Source: Candidatus Omnitrophota bacterium (GTDB lineage: Bacteria; Omnitrophota; Gorgyraeia; Gygaellales; Profunditerraquicolaceae). Taken from it: DNA of 5,034 nt. The stretch covers positions 1 through 5,034 of the forward strand of contig JAHKBC010000204.1 of the NCBI GenBank assembly GCA_018825725.1, read 5' to 3'. The position numbers were made by a program, and so were the translations under genes. Positions 4,193 through 5,034 of this stretch are shown piece after piece; position 1 is the stretch's first letter; the number at the start of each line of letters is the position of its first letter. The notes under the pieces are model-generated. The model ran no database searches. It saw only the letters and a program-made list of their open reading frames with translations, and was not told where the DNA came from.

Positions 4193-5034
4193 ATGTACGA
4201 CTTAATCATTATAGGCGCTGGGCCTGCGGGGATTACTGCTGCTGTTTATGCAGCGCGTAAGCGCATGCAGTGTTTAGTAATCTCCCAAGATGTCGGAGGC
4301 CAGGCTGCCTGGAGCGGTGACATCGAGAATTATACCGGATACCAGTTTATTTCTGGCCCGGACCTGGTGGCTAAATTTGAAGAACACCTGCACAAATACA
4401 GTATTGAGTTAAAAGAAACAGAAGAGGTATTGGAAATAAAACAGAGTGGTAAGTTTTTCAATTTGCGTACCAATAAAGGAAGTTATCAGTCCAAGGTTGT
4501 AATTATTGCTTCCGGCAAGAGGTCTAAGGAGTTGGGAGTCCCAGGAGAAAAGGAATTAAAAAATAAAGGCCTGACCTATTGCGCTACCTGTGATGGGCCT
4601 TTATTCTCCGGTAAAGATGTAGCAGTTATCGGCGGTGGAAATTCCTGTTTGGATGCGGCATTGCAGCTTGAGCACATCGCTAAAAAAATTTATATTATAA
4701 ATAATACTCCTAATCTAGGCGGTGATTCTATAATGCGCGAAAAAGTGATGGAAGCCCTGAATATAACGGTGTTTAATAATAGTAAGGTTTTGGAGGTGTT
4801 GGGAGAGAAATTCGTAACAGGCGTCAGGATTAATGTTGCGGGCGAAAAAAAAGATTTATCTATAACTGGAATATTTGTTGAAATCGGCTTAAAGCCAAAT
4901 TCTGATTTTACTCCGGTTTTAGATAAGAATGAGGCCGGAGAGATAAAGGTAAACTGTAAAAACGAAACCAATATTCCGGGAATCTTTGCTTGCGGGGATG
5001 TTACTAGCGTGGAAGGCAAGCAGATTATTATTGC
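4193..5034 (+). CDS. trxB: Thioredoxin reductase / AhpF-like FAD flavoprotein, 5' part (3' end outside window)
   Basis: The first 280 codons run without a stop to the right edge; about 25-40 residues are missing relative to the usual length of around 310. The enzyme passes electrons from a pyridine nucleotide via FAD and a redox disulfide to a thioredoxin- or glutaredoxin-like partner. Visible parts are the FAD loop GAGPAG (8-13), GGQAAW (35-40), IENYTGY (44-50), the redox motif C130-A-T-C133-DGPLF, the nucleotide-binding GGGNSC (147-152), and the second FAD motif GIFACGDV (263-270). The HRRxxxR stretch that binds the NADPH 2'-phosphate in standard thioredoxin reductases is absent; IYIINNTPNLGGD stands in its place. 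In this and in segments such as GIFVEIGLKPN and ETNIPGIFA it resembles the C-terminal part of AhpF. The glutaredoxin-like gene ends 7 nt before the ATG, pointing to coupled expression and partnership. No strong Shine-Dalgarno precedes it, only AAGAAA. Confidence 0.92.
   Translation, partial: MYDLIIIGAGPAGITAAVYAARKRMQCLVISQDVGGQAAWSGDIENYTGYQFISGPDLVAKFEEHLHKYSIELKETEEVLEIKQSGKFFNLRTNKGSYQSKVVIIASGKRSKELGVPGEKELKNKGLTYCATCDGPLFSGKDVAVIGGGNSCLDAALQLEHIAKKIYIINNTPNLGGDSIMREKVMEALNITVFNNSKVLEVLGEKFVTGVRINVAGEKKDLSITGIFVEIGLKPNSDFTPVLDKNEAGEIKVNCKNETNIPGIFACGDVTSVEGKQIII

Noticed and set aside
4690..5019. Minus-strand 109-codon open frame, and the other minus-strand frames at 1587-1877, 1915-2106, 2469-2657, 2679-2897 and 3130-3399
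   Set aside because: Each lies antisense to a well-supported plus-strand gene or to the repeat region, shows no family motif, and is explained as a shadow of the coding strand.

Overview
The window is a tightly packed, all-plus-strand gene cluster for oxygen, superoxide and peroxide handling, and probably iron handling, of the kind carried by strict anaerobes and microaerophiles. Rubredoxin, flavodiiron protein, superoxide reductase and rubrerythrin-like proteins occur together here, with no catalase or superoxide dismutase in view. The genes are AT-leaning and most have strong AGGAGG-type ribosome binding sites. This points to an anaerobic bacterium, possibly an uncultured lineage. Nothing here fixes the phylum.

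Layout. The window opens inside an NAD(P)H-binding flavin reductase of the ferredoxin-reductase superfamily (2-469, 5' end missing). A complete A-type flavodiiron protein follows (494-1675), then a 52-residue rubredoxin (1686-1844). Next comes the only sizeable gap (1845-2053). It is richer in G+C than the genes, is full of short direct and inverted repeats, and holds a weak 54-codon ORF. After it are a ferritin-like diiron protein (2054-2530), a superoxide reductase with an N-terminal rubredoxin-like zinc/iron knuckle (2541-2978), a PNPOx-like FMN split-barrel protein (2981-3463), a rubrerythrin-like diiron protein without a rubredoxin domain (3456-3932), a CPYC glutaredoxin-like protein (3950-4186) and a thioredoxin-reductase/AhpF-like flavoprotein (4193 to the right edge, 3' end missing).

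How the genes may work together (inference). Reducing equivalents pass from NAD(P)H through the first-gene reductase to rubredoxin. Rubredoxin feeds the flavodiiron protein, which reduces O2 to water (or NO to N2O), and feeds the superoxide reductase, which turns superoxide into H2O2. The rubrerythrin-like protein, and perhaps the glutaredoxin/AhpF-like pair, could remove the peroxide. The ferritin-like protein would store or detoxify Fe2+ and so limit Fenton chemistry. Gaps between genes are 2-17 nt, one pair overlaps by 8 nt, and Shine-Dalgarno sequences are fused to stop codons, so this looks like one or two operons. The structured gap at 1845-2053 is the natural place for a second promoter or a post-transcriptional control element.

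No RNA gene, insertion sequence, CRISPR array or convincing terminator was seen. The least explained parts are the repeat-rich gap before the ferritin gene, the PNPOx-like protein, and the nucleotide-specificity region of the AhpF/TrxB-like reductase.
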